From NCBI RefSeq assembly GCF_023078495.1, contig NZ_CP095742.1, positions 4,030,001-4,094,000 of the forward strand: DNA of 64,000 nucleotides. Reading direction: 5' to 3'. The stretch comes from Luteibacter aegosomatissinici. GTDB taxonomy: Bacteria > Pseudomonadota > Gammaproteobacteria > Xanthomonadales > Rhodanobacteraceae. Within the stretch, counting starts at the first letter, position 1. The number at the start of each line of letters is the position of its first letter. Shown here one piece after another: positions 25,563 to 34,004 of the stretch. The notes below the pieces were generated by a model. It was not told the origin of the DNA. It did no database searches and saw only the letters and a list, made by a program, of their open reading frames with translations. The translations under genes were made by a program, and so were the position numbers.

Positions 25563-27908
25563 TTAGTGACCGGACGTGCTCATCGAGTACGGCGCAGCGT
25601 CCGCCCCGGTACCCCACTTCGACGGCTCCGCCTGCATGCTGAAGTGCAGCTCACCACCAGCGGTCAGCTCCTCGTGCGTGACCCACGTGCGGGCCAGCTC
25701 CTTGCCATTGAGCGTGACCTTGCCTACATACGGGTGCTTGGCATCCAGGTGGTCGGTCGACACGGTGAAGCGCTTGCCGTTCTGCAGGTTCAGCGTGGCC
25801 TTCTCCACGAACGGGCGGCCGATCACGTACTGGCTACTGCCCGGGGCCACCGGGTAGAAGCCGAGCGAGCTGAACACGTACCAGGCGGACATCTGGCCGA
25901 GGTCGTCGTTACCCACCAGGCCCGTGGGGGTCGGCGTGTACTGGGTCTTCATGATCTGGGTCAGGCGCTCCTGGGTCTTCCAGGGCTGGCCGGCGTAATC
26001 GTACAGGTAGGCCACGTGGTGGCTCGGCTCATTGCCGTGGGCGTACCAGCCGATCAGGCCGGTGATGTCTTCCACGTGCGCGAACGACTTGGGATCCACC
26101 TTGGCATCGAACACCGAGTCCAGCTTCTTCACGAAGGCGTCGTTGCCGCCCAGGGTCTGGATCAGCGCGGCCACGTCCTGCGGCACGTACCACGAGTACT
26201 GCCACGCGTTGCCTTCGGTGTAATCGCTGCCATAAGCGGCCGAGGACGGATCGAACGGCTCGCGGTAGCTGCCATCGGCCTTGCGGGCACGCAGGAAGCC
26301 GGTCTTCGCATCGAAGCTGTTCTTCCAGTTGCCGGCGCGCTTCATGAAGGTCGCGGCCACATCGTCCTTGCCCATGGCTTTGGCCGCCTGGGCCAGCGAC
26401 CAGTCGTCGAACGCGTATTCCACGGTCTTCGAGGCCGCTTCCGGCTGGTGATCGATCGGCACATAGCCGATCTTCATGTAGTCATCCAGGCCGCCGTACG
26501 GGCCGTAGGTGGCACTGGCCACCATGGCTTCCAGGGCCTTGCCGCCGTCGTAGCCGCGGATGCCCTTGACGTAGGCATCGGCGATGACCGGCACGGCGTG
26601 GTAGCCGATCATGCACCACGTCTCCATGCCGCCATACGCCCACACCGGCAGGATGCCGAACGGGCTGGCCTCGCGGGCCGCGATCAGCGAGCTGACGAAA
26701 TCGTTGCTCTTGTTCGGCTCCAGCAGGGTCATGAGCGGCTGCTGGGCGCGGTACACGTCCCACAGCGACCAGGTGGAATAGAAGTCGAAGCCCTTGGCGT
26801 CGTGCACCTGGTTATCCGGGCCACGGTACTGGCCGTTCACGTCCATGCTGAGCGTGGGCGAGAGCATGGCGTGGTACAGCGCGGTGTAGAAGGTCTTGCG
26901 GGTTTCGGCCGGGGCCTGCAGGTCGACCACCGAGAGGGTCTTTTCCCACAGCTGGCGGGCATCGGCGCGGCGGGCGTCAAAGTCGAAGCCGGCGCCATCC
27001 TTGTCCAGGTTGGCGATGGCGTTGTCTTCGCTCACCGTCGAGATGGCCACCTTGGCAATCAGCGGCTTATCGAGGTTGCCGAAGTCGAACACGCCCTCGA
27101 GCGCGCGGCCGCTGATGCCATCCACGTCATCGTTGCGGTTACCCGGGCCGCCAAAGCCGCGATAGACGATCTTTTCCTCGCGGTTCTTCAGCTCGCGCGA
27201 GGTCATGGGCTGGTTGAAGCGCATGGCGAAGAACAGCTGGCGGCCCGGCGCCCAGCCGCGGGTTTCGCGGCCGCCGGTCACCGTGCCATCGGGGCGCACG
27301 CGCAGGCTGGACCACAACACCTTGCCTTCGTAGTCGTAAATGCTGGGGCGCAGGTCGAGCAGCACGTGGGCCGGCTTGCCCTTGGGGAAGGTGTAGCGGT
27401 GGAAGCCCACGCGCGCATTTGCCGTCAGTTCGGCGCGAACGTCGTAGTCGCTGAGGGTAACCGCGTAGTAACCTGCCTCGGCCTTTTCGCTCGCATGGGA
27501 GAACCGCGAGCGATAGCCGCTGCCGGGCTGGTCGGGGGAGCCAGGGTCCAGCTTCACATCGCCGGCGATGGGCATGACCAGTACATCGCCCAGGTCGGAG
27601 TGGCCGCTGCCGGAGAAGTGCGTATGCGAGAAACCCAGGATGCTCGAGTCGCCGTACTGGTAGCCGGCAGCCCACTTATAGGCGTGCTTGAAGTCCGGCA
27701 TGGCCGTATCGGGGGAGAGCTGCACCATGCCGAACGGCACCGTGGCGCCGGGGAAGGTATGGCCATCGCCGCCCGTACCGATCATCGGATCCACCGCCGA
27801 CCAGGCGCTGGAGCCCTTGTCAGCCGTGGCCGCCATGGCCAGGGCAGGCAGGGCAAGAGACAGGGCGGCGGCCAGCAGGCCGCGGCGCAGGCGCGTGGAA
27901 CTCGACAT
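25563..27908 (-). CDS. GH92 alpha-1,2-mannosidase (secreted)
   Basis: 781 residues from MSSSTRLRRG with GGGGAG upstream. A signal peptide (LLAAALSLALPALAMA) precedes the GH92 N-terminal beta-sandwich (VDPMIGTGGDGHTFPGATVP, GMVQLSPDT, GFSHTHFSGSG) and the (alpha/alpha)6 domain, with GH92 signatures at YHAMLSPTL, NYTEGNAWQYSWYVPQD-like text and GNDDLGQMSAWYVFSSLGFY, where the catalytic acid/base region lies. GH92 enzymes are calcium-dependent exo-alpha-mannosidases that strip mannose from glycans. The gene diverges from the LacI regulator, transporter and sugar-metabolism genes, which fits release of free mannose outside the cytosol. Confidence 0.95.
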   Translation of the reverse strand: MSSSTRLRRGLLAAALSLALPALAMAATADKGSSAWSAVDPMIGTGGDGHTFPGATVPFGMVQLSPDTAMPDFKHAYKWAAGYQYGDSSILGFSHTHFSGSGHSDLGDVLVMPIAGDVKLDPGSPDQPGSGYRSRFSHASEKAEAGYYAVTLSDYDVRAELTANARVGFHRYTFPKGKPAHVLLDLRPSIYDYEGKVLWSSLRVRPDGTVTGGRETRGWAPGRQLFFAMRFNQPMTSRELKNREEKIVYRGFGGPGNRNDDVDGISGRALEGVFDFGNLDKPLIAKVAISTVSEDNAIANLDKDGAGFDFDARRADARQLWEKTLSVVDLQAPAETRKTFYTALYHAMLSPTLSMDVNGQYRGPDNQVHDAKGFDFYSTWSLWDVYRAQQPLMTLLEPNKSNDFVSSLIAAREASPFGILPVWAYGGMETWCMIGYHAVPVIADAYVKGIRGYDGGKALEAMVASATYGPYGGLDDYMKIGYVPIDHQPEAASKTVEYAFDDWSLAQAAKAMGKDDVAATFMKRAGNWKNSFDAKTGFLRARKADGSYREPFDPSSAAYGSDYTEGNAWQYSWYVPQDVAALIQTLGGNDAFVKKLDSVFDAKVDPKSFAHVEDITGLIGWYAHGNEPSHHVAYLYDYAGQPWKTQERLTQIMKTQYTPTPTGLVGNDDLGQMSAWYVFSSLGFYPVAPGSSQYVIGRPFVEKATLNLQNGKRFTVSTDHLDAKHPYVGKVTLNGKELARTWVTHEELTAGGELHFSMQAEPSKWGTGADAAPYSMSTSGH

Positions 27909-28074
27909 CGGAATCTCCCCGGGGATGGACTGAAAGCACGTCCCGATCATTTGGATCGTGACAAACACGTCGAACGTAGCAAAGATAGCGCAGCCACGCA
28001 TGTTGCAGTGCGTGATGTATCCCTTGGCTTATCGCGCGATGATCGCGCGGTTTAGATCGTTTGAAGGAGTCACG
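27909..28074. promoter_or_regulatory. Divergent intergenic region with operator-like palindromes
   Basis: CGATC-ATTTG-GATCG (around 27943-27957) and the near-perfect palindrome CGCGCGATGATCGCGCG (around 28033-28049) lie between the GH92 gene and the LacI gene. Either could bind the adjacent LacI-family protein; this is inference from position and symmetry only. Confidence 0.35.
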
Positions 28075-29124
28075 ATGGCGAGGACAACCCCGCAGCGCCG
28101 CAAGGTAACGCTGGCCGACATCGCCCAGGGTTGCGATGTCTCGCGGGCCACCGTTTCACTGGTGCTGCGCGGCAGCCCCCTGGTGAACTCGGCCACCCGG
28201 GCCCGGGTGGAGGCCGAACTCAAGCGCCAAGGCTACGTCTATAACCGGGCGGCCGCCAACCTGCGCCGGCGTACCTCCTCGAGCATCGGCCTGGTCATCA
28301 ACGACCTGGGCAACCCCTTCTTCGCCGAATTCGCCGCCGGGGCCGACGAAACCCTGGCCAGCGCCGGGTACGTCACCCTGCTGGGCAACACCGGCGAATC
28401 GCCCGAGCGCCAGCAGGCGGTGCTCAACTCCATGATCGAGCACGGCCCCGCCGGCATCATCCTTTCCCCGGCCGAAGGCAGCGATGGCGAACGGGTGCTC
28501 AGCGCGGTGGGCATGCATACCCCGCTGCTGGTGTTCAACCGCGAGCTGCCCGATGACGAAGGCACCCATCGCTGGGACACCCTGGAGATGGATAACGAGC
28601 ACGGTGCGCGCCTCGCCACGCAGCACCTGATCGAGCTGGGCCACCAGCGCATCGCCTTCTTCGGCGGCCACCGCGATTCCAGCTCGGTGGAACAGCGCCG
28701 CCGCGGCTACGCCAACGCCATGAAGGAAGCCGGCCTGAAGGTCGACCCGGCATGGCTCATCGAAAGCGCCCCCACCCGCCTTGAGGCCGCACGGCAGACC
28801 GGTGCGCTGTTCGCGCGCGACCCCGCGCCGACGGCGGCGGTTTGCTACAACGATGCCGTGGCGCTTGGGCTTATGCTTGGCCTGACCAAACGGGGCCGGC
28901 GGCCGGGCGAAGATTTCGCCCTCACCGGCTTCGATGACGTCGCCGAAGCCTCGGTGTGCGTCCCGCCCCTCACCACCGTCGCGGTGGATCCGCGCGGCCT
29001 GGGCCGGCGCAGTGCCGAACTCATTCTGGAAAGACTTCGCAATCCCGAGACGGACACAGCCTATACGATCGCGCCCGTGCGGCTCGTCGTACGCGAAAGC
29101 AGCTGCGCCCCGTCCTCCCCCTAA
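28075..29124 (+). CDS. LacI family transcriptional regulator
   Basis: 349 residues from MARTTPQRR (GAAGGAGT six bases upstream; longer in-frame starts are rejected). The HTH (VTLADIAQGCDVSRATVSLV) and hinge are classic, followed by the periplasmic-binding-protein-like domain (SSIGLVINDLGNPFFAEFAA ... FALTGFDDVAEAS). It lies between the divergent GH92 gene and the transporter/isomerase/kinase genes and probably represses them until a mannose-related sugar binds. The inducer is inferred. Confidence 0.95.
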   Translation: MARTTPQRRKVTLADIAQGCDVSRATVSLVLRGSPLVNSATRARVEAELKRQGYVYNRAAANLRRRTSSSIGLVINDLGNPFFAEFAAGADETLASAGYVTLLGNTGESPERQQAVLNSMIEHGPAGIILSPAEGSDGERVLSAVGMHTPLLVFNRELPDDEGTHRWDTLEMDNEHGARLATQHLIELGHQRIAFFGGHRDSSSVEQRRRGYANAMKEAGLKVDPAWLIESAPTRLEAARQTGALFARDPAPTAAVCYNDAVALGLMLGLTKRGRRPGEDFALTGFDDVAEASVCVPPLTTVAVDPRGLGRRSAELILERLRNPETDTAYTIAPVRLVVRESSCAPSSP

Positions 29125-29144
29125 CCAAACCAATGGAGCGCCCC

Positions 29145-30470
29145 ATGGCCACCGGTTCCACGCCATTGCCCAATTCGTCGTCCGCCGCGTCGACCCCGGG
29201 CGACACCCGTTACACGTATTTCCCGCTCGCCCTGGGCGTGATGACCACGATCTTTTTCATGTGGGGCTTCATCACCTGCCTTAACGACATCCTGATCCCG
29301 CACCTCAAGGCGGTGTTCGAGCTGAACTATGCGCAGGCGCTGCTCATCCAGTTCACCTTCTTCGGCGCGTACTTCATCATGTCGCTGCCCGCCGGCAAGC
29401 TGGTGAACGCCCTGGGCTACAAGAAGGGCATCGTCGCCGGCCTGATCATCACCGGTATCGGCGCTGCGCTGTTCTGGCCGGCCGCTGGCCTGCGCGTGTA
29501 TGAGTTCTTCCTCGGCGCGCTGTTCATCCTGGCCACGGGTATCACCGTGCTGCAGGTCGCCGCCAACCCGTACGTCGCCCTGCTGGGCCCCGAGAAGACC
29601 GCCTCCAGCCGTCTTACCCTCGCCCAGGCGCTCAATTCGTTCGGTACCTTCCTCGCCCCGTTCTTCGGCGGCGTGCTGATCCTGTCGAACGAAGTGAAGT
29701 CCAGCGCCGACGTGGCCAAGCTTTCGGCCGCCGAGCAGGTCACCTACCGCGCGCACGAAGCCGCCTCTGTGCAGGGCCCGTACATCGGCCTGGCCGTGGT
29801 GCTGGTGCTGCTCGCCATCGGCGTGTACCTGTTCAACCTGCCGAAGCTGGAAGAAACCACCGAGAAGGCCGATGAAGGCCAGCACTCGCTGATGGATGCC
29901 CTGAAGACCCCGCACGTGTTCTTCGGCGTGCTCGGCATCTTCTTCTACGTCGGCGGCGAAGTGTCGATCGGCAGCTTCATGATCAACTACCTGCAGCTGC
30001 CGGAGATCGGCAACATGACCGGCCCGGTCGCCGCCAACCACGTGGCGTTCTACTGGGGCGGCGCGATGGTTGGCCGCTTCATCGGCTCGGCCCTGCTGGC
30101 CAAGTTCTCGCCGCGCAAGCTGCTGGCGGTGTTCGCCGTGATCAACGTGCTGCTGGTGATCACCACCATGGTGACCACGGGCTTCATCGCCACGTACAGC
30201 ATCGTGGCCATCGGCCTGTTCAACTCGATCATGTTCCCGACGATCTTCTCGCTGGGCATCGAGCGCATGGGCCCGCTGACCGGCAAGGCCTCGGCCCTGC
30301 TGATCATGGCCATCGTCGGCGGCGCGCTGATCCCCTGGATCCAGGGCGTGATCGCCGACCAGATCGGCCTGCAGCATGCGTTCTTCATCCCGCTGATCTG
30401 CTACGCCTACATCGTGTTCTTCGGCCTTTCCGGCTCCAAGGTTCGCGGCACGCCTGTCGCCGCCCGTTAA
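29145..30470 (+). CDS. FucP-type MFS sugar permease
   Basis: 441 residues, about 12 membrane segments. LGVMTTIFFMWGFITCLNDI and NALGYKKGIVAGLIITGIGA are the FucP/glucose-galactose porter signatures, as is QVAANPYVALLGPEKTASSR. These carriers co-transport protons with L-fucose, glucose, galactose, mannose or fructose. Placed after the LacI gene and before PfkB and AGE genes, it most likely imports mannose freed by the GH92 enzyme. ATG 29145 is preferred to ATG 29133 because GGAGCG lies between them. Confidence 0.93.
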   Translation: MATGSTPLPNSSSAASTPGDTRYTYFPLALGVMTTIFFMWGFITCLNDILIPHLKAVFELNYAQALLIQFTFFGAYFIMSLPAGKLVNALGYKKGIVAGLIITGIGAALFWPAAGLRVYEFFLGALFILATGITVLQVAANPYVALLGPEKTASSRLTLAQALNSFGTFLAPFFGGVLILSNEVKSSADVAKLSAAEQVTYRAHEAASVQGPYIGLAVVLVLLAIGVYLFNLPKLEETTEKADEGQHSLMDALKTPHVFFGVLGIFFYVGGEVSIGSFMINYLQLPEIGNMTGPVAANHVAFYWGGAMVGRFIGSALLAKFSPRKLLAVFAVINVLLVITTMVTTGFIATYSIVAIGLFNSIMFPTIFSLGIERMGPLTGKASALLIMAIVGGALIPWIQGVIADQIGLQHAFFIPLICYAYIVFFGLSGSKVRGTPVAAR

Positions 30471-30542
30471 GGACCTTCCATGGCGACGGCCGGCGCCCGC
30501 CGGCCGTCGCGTTTTCAACCGCACCAAGGACAGGCCGTACGC

Positions 30543-31532
30543 ATGTCTTCAATCCTCTGCTTCGGCGAGGCGCTGATCGATTTCCACGCACAGCCCCAGG
30601 GCGGCGCCGGTCAGCCTCCCGCCTTCGTTCCGTTTGCCGGCGGCGCTCCCGCCAATGTCGCGGTCGCTGCCGCACTGCTCGGCGCTCGCGCCCGCTTTGC
30701 CGGCATGCTCGCCCGCGACATGTTTGGTGATTTCCTGCTCAAGAGCCTCACCGATCTCGGTGTCGGCACCGAGGACATCGCCCGCACCGACGAAGCGCGT
30801 ACCGCGCTGGCGTTCGTGGCGCACGATGACAAGGGTGATCGCAGCTTCAGCTTCTACCGCCCTCCGGCGGCGGACTTGCTGTTCCGTCCCGAGCACTTCC
30901 GCAAGGAAGCGTTCGACGATGTCGCCATTTTCCACGTCTGTTCCAATTCGCTCACCGAGGGCGCCATCGCGGAAACCACGGTGGAAGGCATGCGCCGCGC
31001 CCGCGCCGCCGGTGCGCTGGTCAGCTTCGACATGAACCTGCGCCCGGCCCTGTGGCCCAAGGGCAAGGAACAGGATGAGCAGCTGTCGCGCCTGTGGCAG
31101 ACGCTTTCCGAAGCCGACGTGATCAAGCTGAGCGCCGAAGAGTTCGCGGTGATCCACGCTGGCGCCGGCTCCGACGAGGCCGTGATGAAGCGCCTGTGGG
31201 AGGGCAAGGCCCGCCTGCTGCTGATCACCGATGGCCCTGCGCCGATGCGCTGGTTCACCCGCACGGGCAACGGCACCATCAACGGCTACACGGTCGATGC
31301 CGTGGATACGACCGCCGCGGGCGACGCGTTCGTGGGTGGCATGCTCGCGCGCCTGGCCGCCGAAGGCACCACGCACGCCGACCTGGATGCCCTGGTGGCC
31401 GACGAGGCCCGCCTTACCAGCCTTGTCCGCTTCGCCGCGGCCTGCGGTGCCATCACGGCCACCCGCAAAGGCTCGTTCACCGCCATTCCCGACCAGGCCG
31501 AAGTTGCGGCCTTTATGGAGAAGCACGCATGA
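30543..31532 (+). CDS. PfkB family carbohydrate kinase (fructokinase-like)
   Basis: 329 residues from MSSILCFGEALIDF. The PfkB N-terminal substrate signature (PFAGGAPANVAVAAALLGA) and the C-terminal catalytic signature with base Asp (DAVDTTAAGDAFVGGMLARL) are both intact. The text is closest in style to bacterial fructokinases. It overlaps the isomerase gene by four bases (ATGA). Mannose to fructose by the AGE-family enzyme and then phosphorylation here would feed fructose-6-phosphate into glycolysis. Confidence 0.93.
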   Translation: MSSILCFGEALIDFHAQPQGGAGQPPAFVPFAGGAPANVAVAAALLGARARFAGMLARDMFGDFLLKSLTDLGVGTEDIARTDEARTALAFVAHDDKGDRSFSFYRPPAADLLFRPEHFRKEAFDDVAIFHVCSNSLTEGAIAETTVEGMRRARAAGALVSFDMNLRPALWPKGKEQDEQLSRLWQTLSEADVIKLSAEEFAVIHAGAGSDEAVMKRLWEGKARLLLITDGPAPMRWFTRTGNGTINGYTVDAVDTTAAGDAFVGGMLARLAAEGTTHADLDALVADEARLTSLVRFAAACGAITATRKGSFTAIPDQAEVAAFMEKHA

Positions 31533-32749
31533 CGAACGTCCCCCTCCCCGATTTCCACAACGTGGATGTGCTGCGCGAGCACGTCGCCACCACGATGAAG
31601 TTCTACGCGCCGAACGAAGTCGACACGGCCGGCGGCTTCTTCCAGTACTACAAGGACGATGGTTCGGTGTACGACCGGGTGGACCGCCACCTCGTCTCGA
31701 GCACGCGCTTCGTGTTCAACCACGCCATGGCCTTCCTTGAATTCGGCAAGCCCGAAGACAAGGCACTCACCATGCACGGCCTGAAGTACCTGCGCGAGGT
31801 CCACCTGAACCCGGCAACGGGCGGTTACGCGTGGACCATCAAGGATGGCCAGCGCGACGACCAGATGAACCACTGCTACGGCCTGGCCTTCATGCTGCTG
31901 GCCTACTCGTGCGGCGTGAAGGTGGGCTTCGATGAAGCCCGCGCCTGGCAGGGCGAGATCTGGGACCTGCTCGAGAAGCGCTACTGGGAAGCCGGCCCGG
32001 GCCTGTACCGCGACGAGGCGGACAAGGACTGGAACTTCACCGGTTACCGCGGCCAGAACGCCAACATGCACATGTGCGAGGCCATGATCGCCGCGTGGGA
32101 AGCCACGAAGGAAGATCGTTACCTCGATCGCGCCCTGCTGCTGGCCGAGCACATGACCCAGCGCCAGGCGGGCCTTACCCCGCAGAAGCTGATCTGGGAG
32201 CACTACCACGAGAACTGGACGATTGACTGGGAATACAACCTGGACAATCCCAAGCACCTGTTCCGCCCGTGGGGTTTCCAGCCCGGCCACCAGACCGAAT
32301 GGGCCAAGCTGCTCATGATGCTGGAGCGTTACACCAAGGGGACGGCGCGCCATAAGGCGTGGCTGGTGCCCACCGCCCGCCACCTGTTCGACGAGGCGCT
32401 GGACAAGGCCTGGGACAAGGAATACGGCGGCATCGCCTACGGCTTCTCGCCCGAAGGCGATGTGTGCGATGACGACAAGTACTTCTGGGTGCAGGCCGAA
32501 TCCCTGGCCGCCGCGCAGCTGCTGTTCGAAACCACCGGCGATACGAAGTACGACGAGTGGTACGAGAAGATCTGGGCGTATAGCTGGGAGCACTTCGTCG
32601 ATCACACATACGGCGCGTGGTACCGCATCCTCACTCGCGACAACAAGAAGTACGACGACGAGAAGAGCCCGGCCGGCAAGACCGACTATCACACGATGGG
32701 CGCTTGCTACGAAGTGATGGCCTCGCTGCGTCGCATGCAGGGCGCATAA
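31529..32749 (+). CDS. AGE-family epimerase/isomerase (probable mannose isomerase)
   Basis: 406 residues starting on the ATGA overlap with the kinase gene. The (alpha/alpha)6 barrel of the N-acylglucosamine 2-epimerase/YihS family is indicated by NPATGGYAWTIKDG, RDDQMNHCYGLAFMLLAYS, NANMHMCEAMIAAWEAT, PWGFQPGHQTEWAKLLM and DDKYFWVQAESLAAAQLLFE, with the catalytic His pair expected in the NANMHMCEA and GHQTEWAKL segments. Members with kinase and mannosidase neighbours interconvert D-mannose and D-fructose. Epimerisation (cellobiose or GlcNAc type) is an alternative; the operon favours mannose isomerase. Confidence 0.9.
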   Translation: MTNVPLPDFHNVDVLREHVATTMKFYAPNEVDTAGGFFQYYKDDGSVYDRVDRHLVSSTRFVFNHAMAFLEFGKPEDKALTMHGLKYLREVHLNPATGGYAWTIKDGQRDDQMNHCYGLAFMLLAYSCGVKVGFDEARAWQGEIWDLLEKRYWEAGPGLYRDEADKDWNFTGYRGQNANMHMCEAMIAAWEATKEDRYLDRALLLAEHMTQRQAGLTPQKLIWEHYHENWTIDWEYNLDNPKHLFRPWGFQPGHQTEWAKLLMMLERYTKGTARHKAWLVPTARHLFDEALDKAWDKEYGGIAYGFSPEGDVCDDDKYFWVQAESLAAAQLLFETTGDTKYDEWYEKIWAYSWEHFVDHTYGAWYRILTRDNKKYDDEKSPAGKTDYHTMGACYEVMASLRRMQGA

Positions 32750-32758
32750 CGCGCCCTG

Positions 32759-32853
32759 GTAAGAGCGCACCCTGTGCGCGACATCTTTCACGATAGCGCC
32801 ATAGAACCTGCGGCGATGTAGCGAAAGATGTCGCCCACAGGGTGGGCTCCTAC
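32759..32853. repeat. REP inverted pair (REPIN) between the isomerase and Ku genes
   Basis: A plus unit of GCGCAC type at 32759-32785 and a minus unit of GCCCAC type ending at 32853. The two arms belong to different stem types. The GTAG head of the minus unit provides the TAG stop of Ku (32852-32850). Confidence 0.85.
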
Positions 32854-33803
32854 GCGGAGCGCCTCTTTTTTGTGGGCGCTTTGCGCGCGGGGGTGTTTTT
32901 AGCGGCGGCCTTTTTGGCCGCCGTTTTCTTTGCGGGGGCCTTTTTCGCAGCGGCTTTCTTCGCGGGCGCGGCTTTCGTCGAGCTCTTCGCCGCCGGCGTG
33001 CGCTTCTTCGCGCCGATGCTCTTCTTCAGCAGTTCCATGAAATCGACCACGTTGGTCGTGGCGTGTTCGGGCACGTGCTCATCATCGTCATCCACGGCCG
33101 TGGTCACGCCCTTGCTCTTCAGGCGCTTTTCGATCGCCTTGCGCAGCTTGTCGCGGAAATCATCGCGGTAGTCATCGGGTTTCCACTTGCCGGCCATGGA
33201 CTTCACCAGGTCGGAGGCCATCTCGATTTCTTTCGCTGTGATCCGGTACGACGCGGCCTCTTTTGTCGGCAGTCCATATTCCTCGGGATCCACCAGCTCG
33301 GCCTGGTAACGCAGGATGTTCAACAGCAGCGCATCGCCATCGGGGATCACCGCCGCGAGGTATTCACGGGTGCGGATCACCACCCGGCCGATGCCGACCT
33401 TGCCGGTCTTCTTCAGGGTCTCGCGCAGCAGCACGTAGCCCTTCTCCGCTTTCTTGGCCGGGGCCAGTACGTACGGCTTCTCGAAATAGGCCGGCGCGAT
33501 CGAACCGGCATCCACGAAGCTATCGATCTCCACCGTCTCGTGGACATCGCTGGCGGCGCTGCGGATGTCTTCCTCCTCCAGCACCACGTAGTTGCCCTTC
33601 TGGTACTCGAAGGCCTTGACGATGTCCTTCCACGGCACTTCTTCACCGGTCTCGGCGTTCACCCGCTCGTAGCGCACCGGCGTGTTGTCACGCTGGTCGA
33701 GCATGCGGAAGTGGATATCAGTGCGGCGCTCGCCCGTCATCAGGCGGATGGGGACGTTGAGCAGGCCGAAGGACAAGGTGCCGGTCCAGATGGGGCGGGC
33801 CAT
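32850..33803 (-). CDS. ku: DNA end-binding protein Ku (bacterial non-homologous end joining)
   Basis: 317 residues. The Ku core (1-255) starts MARPIWTGTLSFGLLNVPI and carries RMLDQRDNTPVRYERV and the dimer/bridge region typical of bacterial Ku, which rings broken DNA ends and recruits LigD. The C-terminal 55 residues are Lys/Ala-rich (AAPAKKAAAKKAPAKKTAAK), like extended tails that bind DNA non-specifically. The stop codon is the TAG inside a REP head. No ligD lies in the window. The tail-coding DNA is a low-complexity repeat and could vary in length among strains. Confidence 0.96.
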   Translation of the reverse strand: MARPIWTGTLSFGLLNVPIRLMTGERRTDIHFRMLDQRDNTPVRYERVNAETGEEVPWKDIVKAFEYQKGNYVVLEEEDIRSAASDVHETVEIDSFVDAGSIAPAYFEKPYVLAPAKKAEKGYVLLRETLKKTGKVGIGRVVIRTREYLAAVIPDGDALLLNILRYQAELVDPEEYGLPTKEAASYRITAKEIEMASDLVKSMAGKWKPDDYRDDFRDKLRKAIEKRLKSKGVTTAVDDDDEHVPEHATTNVVDFMELLKKSIGAKKRTPAAKSSTKAAPAKKAAAKKAPAKKTAAKKAAAKNTPARKAPTKKRRSA

Positions 33804-33885
33804 GGGGGCGATCCTCTAGCAGAGGGGCCCTTGAGCATCGCGCCGGGCGTGTGGAGGAAATGTGGCGCCAGGCATTCCATCACCG

Positions 33886-33983
33886 TGTAGGAGCCCACCC
33901 TGTGGGCGATATCTTTTCGCGAGGGAGCCAGAGGGCCTGTCGCGTTTTGGCGAAAAGATGTCGCCCACAGGGTGGGCTCCTAC
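33886..33983. repeat. REP inverted pair (GCCCAC type)
   Basis: Two GTAGGAGCCCACCC-type units in opposite orientation around a central loop (33921-33950), able to fold into one long hairpin. Located between Ku and the S15 hydrolase gene. Confidence 0.9.
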
Positions 33984-34004
33984 GGCCTTCGAAAGGAGGC
34001 CTGC

